Below, piece after piece: positions 18,850-27,636 of a stretch of 64,000 nucleotides of DNA. Source of the DNA: Pseudomonas sp. PDM04 (lineage in GTDB: Bacteria; Pseudomonadota; Gammaproteobacteria; Pseudomonadales; Pseudomonadaceae). Within the stretch, counting starts at the first letter, position 1, and the number at the start of each line of letters is the position of its first letter. The notes beneath the pieces were generated by a model that had not been told where the DNA came from, did not search any database, and saw only the letters and a program-made list of their open reading frames with translations. Location of the stretch: the NCBI RefSeq assembly GCF_014851765.1, contig NZ_JACVAI010000002.1, positions 1,051,573 through 1,115,572 on the forward strand, read 5' to 3'. A program made the position numbers and the translations under genes.

Positions 18850-19263
18850 GACGGAGCTCCTTGCAAGGTAGAAAAATCGCCTGTCACTTGCTCTCAATCA
18901 AACTGACTGATGGTCGTACAGGACAGATGGGGGATTTATTCTTAAGAAAAACACAGTCAATTAATCAAATAAATATACATATGTCTAATTAAATGACACT
19001 CCTCCAATGCAATAAAACGCACTTATCAGCCAGCCACATTCAAACCTCTCCATTACTGTAGGATCGGAAACCAAATATTTGTAGGGCATTTCTTACATAT
19101 ATATACCAGCAACCGAACACATAATAAAAAATTCCCACACGCATCAGACCCATTGGAAAATTTTAATTTTTTACCCGAATCAACATGTGTAGGATGCGTC
19201 CAAAAAAGGGGCCAACAGTCACACTCGACCTCTAAGGCAACAGCAATAGATGGTAGAAATTCA
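18850..19263. other. AT-rich intergenic region
   Basis: About 410 bp without a supportable gene. Base composition changes abruptly to AT-rich (runs such as TAATCAAATAAATATACATA), in contrast with the GC-rich flanks, and the change continues through the next two genes. It probably contains the promoter of the XRE regulator. No clear terminal repeat or attachment site was seen. Confidence 0.6.
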
Positions 19264-19866
19264 ATGCACAAAAAAGACAGAACAGAAAAACTTAAAAACA
19301 ACATACGGTATCTTATCAAGAGCCGTGGCGAGACCCAGCTTTCGTTGTGCAATTCCAGTGGACTCACTCGGACAACCATCTACAACATACTGGAAGGAAG
19401 GGTTGTCCACGCCCAACAATCTACCGTAAGAAAAATATCTGATTTTTTTGGTGTCTCATATAAAGAGATCGAAACCATTGACTTTGAGGAAAAGGAAACA
19501 ATAGAAAGCAGCCTCTCGCCAAATGGAAATATGAACCCCGCAGCAGTCCCGGTTATCAGAGAGCGTTTGTTAATTCAGAGCCTGAACAAAAAAATTGGTG
19601 AACTGACTATTGCCCACCCTCTGACTTATTACTTTGGCGCCGCCAGTAACGTCATCGGCGTGCTTCTCGAAAACGAGATCAGCGGAATGAATGAACCCGG
19701 AGATATTTTAATTGTAAAGAGAGGTTTGACCAATGGAAGCGGCATTAAACTGGGATACGAGAAAGCGACCAGCAAAATAATCTTGAGCGAAAGCACCCAC
19801 TTCGATCAAGCACGCACCTGCATCGTTGGAGAAGTCATTGAGGAAAGATTCAATGGGAAACAGTAA
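19264..19866 (+). CDS. XRE-family regulator with LexA-like C-terminal domain
   Basis: Protein of 200 residues. An N-terminal XRE helix-turn-helix occupies about residues 5-65 (ETQLSLCNSSGLTRTTIYNI, then VRKISDFFGV). The C-terminal half, from about residue 100, resembles the LexA/S24 beta fold: VIGVLLENEISGMNEPGDILIVKRG and a final CIVGEVIEE. A canonical GDSM-x-P serine site is not present, so it is more likely a ligand-sensing or dimerisation domain than a self-cleaving one. Codon use is AT-rich, unlike the surroundings. It overlaps the transporter gene by 14 nt, suggesting that it controls that gene. Start chosen at ATG 19264; the frame is open upstream. Confidence 0.75.
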   Translation: MHKKDRTEKLKNNIRYLIKSRGETQLSLCNSSGLTRTTIYNILEGRVVHAQQSTVRKISDFFGVSYKEIETIDFEEKETIESSLSPNGNMNPAAVPVIRERLLIQSLNKKIGELTIAHPLTYYFGAASNVIGVLLENEISGMNEPGDILIVKRGLTNGSGIKLGYEKATSKIILSESTHFDQARTCIVGEVIEERFNGKQ

Positions 19867-20731
19867 CGACCTCGATAACAGCAAATATAAACTGCTAGGC
19901 TTTGAAAAGCACAAAAATCTGGCCGTGCTCATGATAATTTCAACGGGAAAAATAATAAAAATAAAACTTGATGAGGTCTTACGAAGTGAAATAATTGACA
20001 ACTTGAGCAAATCGGAAATAAAAAATATATACCGAAAATACTATTCTGACGGTGCGGCGTTAACCACCTATGAGATCAATGACCGGCACGAAAGGTCATG
20101 GATGATTTACGTCGTACTCAACTTGACTCTTTTTGCGCTGTATGTATTTACCAATATCGCCGCCACTAAACTTGTCTATATCCAACCGCTTGACATTGTC
20201 GTCACTCCTGGTGTGTTCCTTTATCCACTGACTTTTTTAGTGGTTGACATACTTAATGAATCTTACGGTATCAGGCTCGCGAGGCGAGCCATCCTGTTTT
20301 CTTTTGCGAGCAATGCGTTAATCGTGATGCTACTGAATGGCACCCGCTTCCTTCCCGGCCTGCATGGCTGGAATCTTGACGGTGCCTACAGTGATGTTAT
20401 TACACATGTCTCTTCGGCATTGATAGCATCGTGTATTTCCTTTCTCCTTTCCGAATACGTGAACTCTTACCTTCTGTGCAGAATAAAAGAGCTTACCAAC
20501 TCGAGATTCCTTTTCTTGCGGGTTTTCCTCAGCACTTTTTTCGCCGTGATCATTGACAGCTTCATTTTTTGCTTCATTGCCTTTCACGGAACAATGCAAA
20601 ATGAAGAAATTTTGAAAATAGTTTACGTACAAATAGCTATAAAAATGTGCTTTGCCCTTTTCAATATCCTGCCCGCGTACGGCGCAAGATCGTTGATCAA
20701 AAAGTACATAATCGAAGCTAAAACGGCATAA
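19853..20731 (+). CDS. VUT/YhhQ-family queuosine-precursor transporter, N-extended
   Basis: Membrane protein of 292 residues. The C-terminal 215 residues form a VUT (YhhQ) transporter with about six helices and the family signature VTPGVFLYPLTFLVVDILNESYG. YhhQ proteins take up the queuosine precursors preQ0 and preQ1. Residues 1-80 are an extra soluble domain (from YKLLGFEKHKNLAVLM to LTTYEINDRHERSW) absent from E. coli YhhQ. AGGAAAG before the ATG at 19853 sets the start. AT-rich composition and overlap with the XRE gene mark a transferred two-gene unit; convergent queC supports a 7-deazaguanine role. Confidence 0.82.
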   Translation: MGNSNDLDNSKYKLLGFEKHKNLAVLMIISTGKIIKIKLDEVLRSEIIDNLSKSEIKNIYRKYYSDGAALTTYEINDRHERSWMIYVVLNLTLFALYVFTNIAATKLVYIQPLDIVVTPGVFLYPLTFLVVDILNESYGIRLARRAILFSFASNALIVMLLNGTRFLPGLHGWNLDGAYSDVITHVSSALIASCISFLLSEYVNSYLLCRIKELTNSRFLFLRVFLSTFFAVIIDSFIFCFIAFHGTMQNEEILKIVYVQIAIKMCFALFNILPAYGARSLIKKYIIEAKTA

Positions 20732-20777
20732 AACACGAAGGAATGCAGTCCATCGGCACTCCTCCGGTAGCCGACTT

Positions 20778-21467
20778 CTATAATCCCAATTTGAATTTCA
20801 TATGATCCATGGCCTCTGCCCTACCCTGCAAAAATCGACTCAATCCACCAGACCTTAAACCACACGCATCACAATCACCACACCCACTTCCCATCACTCC
20901 GTTATAGCAAGTCAACGTGTGATAACGAACCAGCTCAAATTGGTTGTGATATTCGGCCAACGCCCACGTCTCAGCCTTGTTCAGCCACATCAGTGGCGCT
21001 TCAATTCTCAAGTTGTAATCCATGCCCAACTTGACAGCATCGTTCAGCACGCTGACAAACTCATCACTACAATCAGGGTAACCCGAGCTCTCCGCTTCAC
21101 TCACCCCTGTAATCACCGCTTCAGCACCCACTTGATAGGCGTAAATAGAAGCCAAGGTTAAAAACAGGATATTTCTGCCAGGTACGAAGGTAGCAGGTAC
21201 CCCCGCCCTTGTGCTTCGTGCAATTGGAATGTTGTCACGCGTCAAGCTGCTAACGGCCAGTTCGTTAAGCAAAGAGGTGTCCAGCACTTTATGCACCTTC
21301 ACACCCAGTCGCTTTGAAAGCTGTTGTGCAACGTCAATTTCCGCACGATGGCGTTGGCCATAATCGAATGTGAGGCAATGAACTTCATCGTACATCGGTA
21401 AGGCATGGATCAAGCACGTGGTGGAGTCTTGTCCACCGCTAAAGACGATAACGGCCTTTTTGTTCAT
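20778..21467 (-). CDS. queC: 7-cyano-7-deazaguanine synthase QueC
   Basis: PreQ0 synthase of 229 residues, an ATP-dependent enzyme converting 7-carboxy-7-deazaguanine and ammonia to preQ0. It has the PP-loop [16 protein letters not shown] (about 8-23), [42 protein letters not shown] and the zinc site [18 protein letters not shown] with four cysteines. This closely follows the E. coli QueC sequence; the form I associate with the usual Pseudomonas QueC begins LSGGLDSAT, so this is probably a second, acquired copy. Start is set at ATG 21465-21467 behind GGAAGAA. It is convergent with the transporter gene, 46 bp apart. Confidence 0.92.
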   Translation of the reverse strand: MNKKAVIVFSGGQDSTTCLIHALPMYDEVHCLTFDYGQRHRAEIDVAQQLSKRLGVKVHKVLDTSLLNELAVSSLTRDNIPIARSTRAGVPATFVPGRNILFLTLASIYAYQVGAEAVITGVSEAESSGYPDCSDEFVSVLNDAVKLGMDYNLRIEAPLMWLNKAETWALAEYHNQFELVRYHTLTCYNGVMGSGCGDCDACGLRSGGLSRFLQGRAEAMDHMKFKLGL

Positions 21468-21539
21468 GATTTGTTCTTCCTTGGGTAGCCGGGTGGTAAC
21501 CGGGGCGTTGACCCTACCGGGAAGATAAGATTTTTGCTG

Positions 21540-21553
21540 TGGGAAGCTTCCCA
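21540..21553. promoter_or_regulatory. 14-bp palindrome upstream of queC
   Basis: TGGGAAGCTTCCCA is a perfect palindrome about 75 bp upstream of the queC start. Between it and the gene the transcript could fold into a hairpin with GGTAG/CTACC and GGGT/ACCC pairs close to the ribosome-binding site. An operator or structured leader is possible; I could not match it to a known preQ1 riboswitch class. Confidence 0.35.
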
Positions 21554-21653
21554 AGTAGCTGTCTCCGATTTCTGTTTGTGTCATTTCGTTACTACATCGA
21601 TGGACGTCAACAGTGACGCGGGCTGCCAGGACACCCGCGTGGGTCGGGCATTT

Positions 21654-21680
21654 TTCGCGAGCAAGCTCGCTCCTATAGGG
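21654..21680. repeat. REP element upstream of queC
   Basis: TTCGCGAGCAAGCTCGCTCC followed by TATAG: a single REP palindrome between the diflavin reductase end and the queC leader. The rest of 21468-21742 holds only the palindrome described separately. Confidence 0.75.
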
Positions 21681-21742
21681 GGCCCTGCAAAAAAAGACGC
21701 GCAGACGAGTTGCGGCTCGTCCACGCGTCAAAACGGGAAGCT

Positions 21743-23293
21743 TCAATACAGTTCTTTGTGGACGCGATGGGTGCTCGCCAGGTCGGCGACGAATGTCTGC
21801 GCCACCTCCTCGCTGAGGTGGCCAAAGGTCATGGCGATGTTGACCAGCGCCGCGTCAATGGCCCGTTCCAGGTTGCTTTTGTTGCCACAGACGTACAAAT
21901 GCGCGCCCTGGTTGAGCAGTGCCCACAGGTAGGCGCCGTGTTCGAGCATGGCATCCTGCACGTAGTAGCGACTCTCGCCATCCCTCGAAAACGCCGTGAC
22001 GAGCGTATCCAGTACCCCGCTGGTCTGCCATTTTTCCAGGCGTGACTGATAGAGGAAGTCCGACGCCCGACGGCGGTCGCCGAAGATCAGGCAGCTTTGC
22101 GCCGGGCTGTTCTGCTGCTCGATCTGCTCCAGCAGGGCTATCAACGGTGCGATGCCCGTGCCGGTCCCGATCATGATCACCGGGTGCTCGACCTGGCGTG
22201 GCAGGTGGAACGGCGGGTTGCTGCGCACAAACACCCGGGCCTCGGGATGCGGCCCGACCAGGTGCCCGGTGGCGGTGCCGGTACGCGAACGGCCAGCCAT
22301 GTCATAGGCGACTTCACGGATGCACAGGTCCACGTAACCGGGGTTGTCGTGGGAGGCAATCGAATACGCCCGTGGCAGCACATCGGGCAGCCACTCGACC
22401 AGGTCTTCCACACTCAATTGGTCAGGCTCACAGAAATCATTGAGCACATCGAGCAGGTCCCGGCCATACAGGTAGGCCTCCAGCTCTTTGCGGTTGCAGA
22501 CCTTCAACAGGCCTTTCAAGGTTTCATGCTGGCTGACCTTGGCGATATCGCGCAGCATCGACTTGCTCAGTTGGCGCAGCTCCTTGTCGGCGAGCAACCT
22601 GCGGGCATCGTCGCGGCCGAACCACTTACCCACTTGCACCAGCAGTTGCTCATCGTTGTGCGCCAGCACATAAAGGTTGTCGCCGGCGCGGTACTTGATG
22701 CCGCTGCCTTCGATGTCCAGACGCACCTGCCAGGCGTAAGGCGCCGTGCCATTGAGCCGGGTTCGCGAGATCACCCGCGCCGGCCAGGTGGCCTTTTCAC
22801 CGTAGGCGGTGACTTGCAGATTCAAGGTGCTGCCGGCACGCCAGTCGCCCTTGAGCACCGCTTCGAGCGTGGCGCACCAGGTGTCGAAAAAGCCCTCGAA
22901 ATCGGTGTCCGCGTCGACGCGATTGATCCAGGACTTGGCCTGTTTCTGCAGGAGCGTGGCGTCCAGCAGCTTGCTGTAGCCGCAGAACGTCGGGTAGGCG
23001 GTGTCGCCCAGGCCGAAGATTGCATAAGGCTGGTCGATCAACGATGCGAACTCGTTCAGTTGATCCATGAAGCAATCGGCATTGCCCGGGGGTTCGCCGT
23101 CACCGAAGGAGCTGCACACGATGATCAGCAGGTCCCGCGGGGTCAAGCTATCGAGCTTCAGGGCGTTGAGATCCTGCACGGCCAATTCGTACGGCTGCAA
23201 GCAAGGCAGACGCAACAGGCGTTGCGTCAACCCTCGGGCATTGCCGGACTCAGAGCCATAACCGATCACGATGCGTTCGATTAAAGCTGGCAT
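21743..23293 (-). CDS. Diflavin (CysJ-like) NADPH reductase
   Basis: Soluble protein of 516 residues. An N-terminal flavodoxin domain ([17 protein letters not shown] near residues 9-25, and [14 protein letters not shown] near 61-74) precedes a ferredoxin-NADP reductase module: FAD-binding [26 protein letters not shown], the NADPH site [18 protein letters not shown], and CLIFGDRR plus [11 protein letters not shown]. This is the architecture of sulfite reductase flavoprotein CysJ and cytochrome P450 reductase, but slightly shorter, and no hemoprotein partner is encoded nearby. It starts 6 bp after the PAS gene, so the PAS protein is the likely partner or regulator. Confidence 0.88.
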   Translation of the reverse strand: MPALIERIVIGYGSESGNARGLTQRLLRLPCLQPYELAVQDLNALKLDSLTPRDLLIIVCSSFGDGEPPGNADCFMDQLNEFASLIDQPYAIFGLGDTAYPTFCGYSKLLDATLLQKQAKSWINRVDADTDFEGFFDTWCATLEAVLKGDWRAGSTLNLQVTAYGEKATWPARVISRTRLNGTAPYAWQVRLDIEGSGIKYRAGDNLYVLAHNDEQLLVQVGKWFGRDDARRLLADKELRQLSKSMLRDIAKVSQHETLKGLLKVCNRKELEAYLYGRDLLDVLNDFCEPDQLSVEDLVEWLPDVLPRAYSIASHDNPGYVDLCIREVAYDMAGRSRTGTATGHLVGPHPEARVFVRSNPPFHLPRQVEHPVIMIGTGTGIAPLIALLEQIEQQNSPAQSCLIFGDRRRASDFLYQSRLEKWQTSGVLDTLVTAFSRDGESRYYVQDAMLEHGAYLWALLNQGAHLYVCGNKSNLERAIDAALVNIAMTFGHLSEEVAQTFVADLASTHRVHKELY

Positions 23294-23299
23294 GGCCGC

Positions 23300-23719
23300 T
23301 TACCTGTCGTAGTGTTCGTCGAAAGTTTCCTTGGAAAACTCCAGGCCTTCGAAGTCGCTCATCAGGTCGTTGATCACCCGGCGAATGCTGATGTACTCGA
23401 CGATGTTGCCCTGCTCGTCGAACAGCGGCTGCACCGTGGTATCGACCACATACAGGCCGCCGCCCTTGCCCACGTTGGGGATCACGCCGGTCCAGATTTC
23501 GCCTTTCTTGATGGTGTCCCACATCTGCTTGTAGGTGCTCTTGGGCACGGCAGGATGGCGCACGAGGCTGTGCGGCTGGCCCACCAGCTCTTCACGGGTG
23601 TAACCGGTCAGCTTGCAGAACAGATCGTTGACGTAAGTGATGTTGCCTTGCAGGTCGGTGGTGGAGATCACCATGACGTTTTCCAGTGCGCTCAAGACTT
23701 TGGCGTTGATGGCTTGCAT
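23300..23719 (-). CDS. Stand-alone Aer-type PAS domain protein
   Basis: Protein of 139 residues consisting of one PAS domain (about 15-120) and a short tail. It closely resembles the FAD-binding PAS of the aerotaxis receptor Aer: STTDLQGNITYVNDLFCKLTGY, then GQPHSLVRHPAVPK, then MWDTIKKGEIWTGVIPN. The RHP and tryptophan positions linked with FAD binding in Aer are kept. There is no membrane anchor or chemotaxis signalling domain. The ATG at 23717-23719 follows AGGGG. It forms an operon with the diflavin reductase behind it; redox sensing is likely, output unknown. Confidence 0.85.
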   Translation of the reverse strand: MQAINAKVLSALENVMVISTTDLQGNITYVNDLFCKLTGYTREELVGQPHSLVRHPAVPKSTYKQMWDTIKKGEIWTGVIPNVGKGGGLYVVDTTVQPLFDEQGNIVEYISIRRVINDLMSDFEGLEFSKETFDEHYDR

Positions 23720-23843
23720 TGTGTTACCCCTCGATTGATTGAAAATGGCGACAGTGATTTCAGGTCTGGCCAACGCACCGCATTACTGCTTTTAGTCTTT
23801 ATAAATCAATCAGTTAATATCACTGACTGCGGATGGCGCTGAG

Positions 23844-23880
23844 AAAAAAAGGATCCGATCCACGAGCGGATCCTAAAAAG
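23844..23880 (-). terminator. Rho-independent terminator of the glycine-zipper gene
   Basis: Read on the - strand: AGGATCCG (23874-23867), a 9-nt loop, CGGATCCT (23857-23850), then T7. It lies 32 bp beyond the stop of the gene at 23913-24263. Confidence 0.88.
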
Positions 23881-23912
23881 GAGTTCGGGATGAAACGGCG
23901 CGGGCACCGGGC

Positions 23913-24263
23913 TCAGCTTTCCTGCGACTGCAGGCGCGAACCTTTGCGAGTCACCTGCTGGCCGGGTTCGAAACGGGCGTTGGGCGAACGAACGGTGCTG
24001 ACGTCGCCCTGAGCGTCTTTCACTTCATAAGCGGTTTCTGTCAGGCCGGCCGCCTCCTGTACCGAGCTGCCGGCGAAGAACCCGGCACCGGCACCGATCA
24101 GCGCGCCGATCGGGCCGCCCACGGCGCCGACCATCAACCCGGTGACCACACCGGCACCTTTGCCGGCCGTGGTATCCGGCACTTCGCGAACCACTTGATC
24201 GGCCATGCACAAGGGGGAGAACAACAGGCAGAGGGTGAAGCTGAAGGGGATGGTACGAGTCAT
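23913..24263 (-). CDS. Secreted glycine-zipper protein
   Basis: Protein of 116 residues with a signal peptide (MTRTIPFSFTLCLLFSPLCMA) and a central glycine-zipper segment, GKGAGVVTGLMVGAVGGPIGALIGAGAGFFAG (about residues 34-65), of the kind found in envelope and stress proteins that insert into membranes. The C-terminal part is polar (VKDAQGDVSTVRSPNARFEPGQQVTRKG). Start is fixed at the ATG preceding the signal peptide; the frame is open upstream. It appears monocistronic with its own terminator. Function is unknown. Confidence 0.75.
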   Translation of the reverse strand: MTRTIPFSFTLCLLFSPLCMADQVVREVPDTTAGKGAGVVTGLMVGAVGGPIGALIGAGAGFFAGSSVQEAAGLTETAYEVKDAQGDVSTVRSPNARFEPGQQVTRKGSRLQSQES

Positions 24264-24428
24264 GATCAATTCCTGCTTGGGTTGGGGTTGCCCTAAGCAC
24301 TCCATTAACCGTGCCAACTTTTTATTTCATATATTTCAGTAGCTTGAACAAACACGATGTCGATATGACAACAAGCAAATAAAGTCATTAAGACTACGCA
24401 ATTGTCATTATGACTAGCCCTTGAGCGG

Positions 24429-25562
24429 TCAGGCAGCGGGTTGGGTCTTAAACGTCAGCAAACCTGCCAGCGCACCGCAGGCGAGCAACACTTCACCCAG
24501 TGCCTGGGCCCAGACCGCCAACATCAGCCCACCGCCCATCAACAGGTAATACAGCAAACCGAACAGCGCGCCGGCAGTTCCCAATCGATCGGTGTAACGG
24601 CCCAACGCAGTCCCCAGAATGTTCGGGATGGCCATGCCGAAAGCCAACACCACCGGCAGCATCGCCAACACGAACAGGACGCTGCCCTGAAGCAGCCATA
24701 CGCCGATCCCGCCAGACAACGCCAACCCCGCCGCCAGGCGAATCAACTGTGAGCCGTCGAGGCCGCGCCGAAGCAGGCATTTGTTGAGCCAGGCGCCGAG
24801 ACCTGAAGCCAGCGCCAGGATCACACCGCTGTAGCCGAACCACTGCGCGTTCAAGCCCAAGCGCTGAAACTCGAAAGGGCCCAGGCTGTAGTAGCTGAAC
24901 AGGGCCACATTGAAAAGCGCCACCAGTGACGCCGACCGCCATATCTGCAGATCGCCCAGCATGCGCCCGAGCGTTTCGAACAAAGGCGGTATCGGCATTC
25001 GCTGCGGCCGTGTTTCCGGCAAGGCGAACAGGCAGCCCAGCGCCAACGCCGACGACAACAGCAACAGGCCCCCCGCCACACCCCGATAACCGAAGCCCTG
25101 GACCAGGCTCGCGCCGACGAACAGTCCAATCGCCGGACTGACCGCGAGCGCGATGCCGATCACCGAAAACACCTGTGCCAGGTCCGCGCCTTTGAACCGG
25201 TCGCGCAACACGGTCTGTGTCACCACCGAGCCCACTGCTGCACCGAACGCAGCCAGCGCCTGCGCGGCCAGCAACCCGTTGAAGGTGCTGACCCTCATCG
25301 CCAGTACCGAGGCCACCGCGTACAGGGCCAACCCCGACAGCATCGAAGGCCGCCGGCCGATCCGATCGCAGAGCAGGCCCCACGTCACCACGCCTGAGGC
25401 GAACGCCAGGAAAAATACCGACAGCATTCGCCCAGCGGTGTGTGGCCCGACGCAAAACACCTGGCCAATGTTGGTCAGCGCCGGGCTATAGAGGGTTTGC
25501 GCCAGCTGCGTGAACATCAGCAAGGCAATGGCCATTACCCGCAGTGGAGTGTGATTCGTCAT
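24429..25562 (-). CDS. MFS transporter, Bcr/CflA-like
   Basis: Major facilitator superfamily protein of 377 residues with about twelve hydrophobic helices. The loop 2-3 motif appears as WGLLCDRIGRRPSMLSG. The N-terminal YSPALTNIGQVF segment resembles the YLPALP start of Bcr/CflA drug exporters. It is divergent from an AraC regulator with 92 bp between the starts, the common arrangement of an exporter and its own regulator. Substrate cannot be read from sequence. Confidence 0.85.
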   Translation of the reverse strand: MTNHTPLRVMAIALLMFTQLAQTLYSPALTNIGQVFCVGPHTAGRMLSVFFLAFASGVVTWGLLCDRIGRRPSMLSGLALYAVASVLAMRVSTFNGLLAAQALAAFGAAVGSVVTQTVLRDRFKGADLAQVFSVIGIALAVSPAIGLFVGASLVQGFGYRGVAGGLLLLSSALALGCLFALPETRPQRMPIPPLFETLGRMLGDLQIWRSASLVALFNVALFSYYSLGPFEFQRLGLNAQWFGYSGVILALASGLGAWLNKCLLRRGLDGSQLIRLAAGLALSGGIGVWLLQGSVLFVLAMLPVVLAFGMAIPNILGTALGRYTDRLGTAGALFGLLYYLLMGGGLMLAVWAQALGEVLLACGALAGLLTFKTQPAA

Positions 25563-25654
25563 GGCTTCGCTCTCAGAAAAAGAGAGCAGCCTAGTGGAGC
25601 ACCAGCTGACGTATTATCGAAATCAGGACAATAAATCGATGAGATCGGACAAAC

Positions 25655-26419
25655 ATGGCTTGGCTGGATTCCCGCGCACGGTTCGACCCTGATGCGTTTA
25701 CAGCACCGGTTATCGGTATCGCTGCCACGCTCGGCAATCACGATTCGGGCCTGCATCAACATCAGCGCGGCCAGCTGTTGTTCACCCGCCAGGGCTGTAT
25801 GCGCATTACGCTGGCCCAGCAGTTATGCCTGCTGCCGCCTTCTCGCGCCGCGTGGATTCCGTCGGGAGTGCGTCACCGTGCCGTCATGCAACAGAGTGTC
25901 GACTACCGCTCGATCTACCTGACACCGGCCTTGTGCGCCGAGCTGCCGCAACACGTCTGCGTGATGGAAGTCAGCGCGTTGCTGCACGCGGTGTTGGAGC
26001 CAATGGCCTTCTGCGACTTCGACACGGATTGGCAGCAGGGCAAATTCTTTCATTTGCTGGGCCTGTGCCTCGGCGAAATTCGCGACGCTGCGCAGCAACC
26101 CATGCTGCTGCCGCTGCCGTGGGACAAACGCCTGGCACCGCTGCTCGAATCCCTCGATCGGTTGCCTCCCGAACTTCAGGCATTGCAAGCGCAAATAGGC
26201 GCCAGCGGCCGCACCATCGGCCGGATTTTCCAGCGCGAAACCGGCATGAGCTATCAGCAATGGCGACAACAGTGGCGGTTGATGCGAGCCATTGAATTGC
26301 TCGCGACCGGACGAACCATCAGTTACAGCGCTTTCGAATTGGGATTTGCCAGCGACAGCGCATTCATCGCGTTCTTCAAGGCCATGACCGGTGTCACTCC
26401 GGGCGCCTGGTTGAATTAG
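25655..26419 (+). CDS. AraC-family transcriptional regulator
   Basis: Regulator of 254 residues: an N-terminal cupin sensor domain (HQHQRGQLLFTRQGCMRI, then PPSRAAWIPSGVRHRAVM) and a C-terminal AraC double helix-turn-helix (IGASGRTIGRIFQRETGMSYQQWRQQWRLMRAIELL, then FELGFASDSAFIAFFKAMTGVTPGAW). The domain layout is that of the small cupin-type AraC proteins that often control an adjacent divergent MFS gene, as here (24429-25562). AraC proteins of this type usually activate the divergent transporter in response to its substrate. Confidence 0.88.
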   Translation: MAWLDSRARFDPDAFTAPVIGIAATLGNHDSGLHQHQRGQLLFTRQGCMRITLAQQLCLLPPSRAAWIPSGVRHRAVMQQSVDYRSIYLTPALCAELPQHVCVMEVSALLHAVLEPMAFCDFDTDWQQGKFFHLLGLCLGEIRDAAQQPMLLPLPWDKRLAPLLESLDRLPPELQALQAQIGASGRTIGRIFQRETGMSYQQWRQQWRLMRAIELLATGRTISYSAFELGFASDSAFIAFFKAMTGVTPGAWLN

Positions 26420-26515
26420 GCACCTGACCACTGGCGACAGAATTCAATTGCAAGCAAATATTACATACGTCATATTATGTGCGTAATGTATATCCGTTGC
26501 CAAAGGTATTCCCTG

Positions 26516-27636
26516 ATGACCAGCATGCCCAGCCCTGAATCCGATCTCGCTGTTGCGGCGCGCGCGCCACGGTCACCCCTGCTCAAGCGCCTGGTTCTGC
26601 TGACGCTGGCCATGTCCGCACTGGTATTGGCTGGGTTGTACGCCGCGCACTGGTGGACGGCAGGCCGTTTCATCGAGGAAACCGACGACGCCTACATCGG
26701 CGGCGATGTGACGGTGATCGGGCCGAAGGTCGCCGGTTACATAGAAGAAGTGCTGGTCAGCGACAACCAGAGCGTGAAGCCGGCGATGTGCTGATTCGCC
26801 TCGATTCCCGCGACTACCGCGCCCACCTGGCCAAGGCCGAGGGTGCGGTCGCCGCCGAAGAAGCCTTGCTGGCCAATCTCGACGCCACAGAACAACTGCA
26901 ACAGGCCGTGATCGGCCAGGCCCGCGCCGGGATCGAGGCTGCGGGTGCCGAAACCGCGCGCTCCCGGGATGACAACCTGCGCTACAAGAAGCTGGTGGGC
27001 AGCAATGCCGTTTCGGTGGAGAGCGCCCAGCGCGCCGACGCCACGTTCAAGACCGCCCAGGCCCTGAGTTCAAGGGCCCAGGCCGAACTGCTCGCCGCGC
27101 AACGGCAATTGAATGTGATCGAAACCCAGAAACAGCAGGCCCGGGCCGCGCTGATGCAGGCCCGGGCCGAACGTGACCTGGCGCAACTGAATGTCGGCTA
27201 CACCGAACTGCGCGCGCCCATCGACGGCGTCATCGGCAACCGCCGTGCACGGGTCGGCGCGTATGCACAGGCCGGTTCGCAACAGTTGTCGGTGGTGCCC
27301 TCGAGCGGGCTGTGGGTCGATGCCAATTTCAAGGAAGATCAACTGGCGCACATGACCCCCGGCCAGCCGGTGGTGATCCGCGCCGACGTGCTTTCGGGGC
27401 AGCAATTCCACGGTCACCTCGACAGCCTTGCCCCCGCCAGTGGTTCCCAGTTCAGCGTGCTGCCACCGGAAAACGCCACCGGCAACTTCACCAAGATCGT
27501 CCAGCGGGTGCCGGTGCGTATCCGGCTCGATCCGGCGGACAGCCTGCTCGGCCACCTGCGTCCAGGGTTGTCGGTGACCGCCGAAGTGGACACGCGCCAG
27601 GCACCTGAATCCGCCGCCGTGGCCAGTGCGCCATGA
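26516..27636 (+). pseudogene. EmrA/HlyD-like membrane fusion protein, frameshifted
   Basis: Periplasmic adaptor of an EmrAB-type efflux pump, interrupted by a 1-nt deletion. The first part (26516-26794) encodes an N-terminal membrane helix and TDDAYIGGDVTVIGPKVAGYIEEVLVSDNQSVK. Directly after, the +1 frame continues with AGDVLIRLDSRDYRAHLAKAEGAV to the natural end. Restoring one G in AAGCCGGC near 26779-26780 gives one frame of 373 residues with all HlyD elements (lipoyl halves, coiled coil, LRAPIDGVIGNRRARVGAYA). It overlaps emrB by ATGA. The lesion may be a true mutation or a sequencing error. Confidence 0.85.

Noticed and set aside
19053..19379. 108-codon frame on the - strand across the start of the XRE gene
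   Set aside because: No domain, no ribosome-binding site and overlaps the better supported + strand regulator.
21468..21600. preQ1 riboswitch upstream of queC
   Set aside because: Palindromic and foldable segments exist, but I could not match the conserved loop and tail of a known preQ1 class; kept only as a finding to check.
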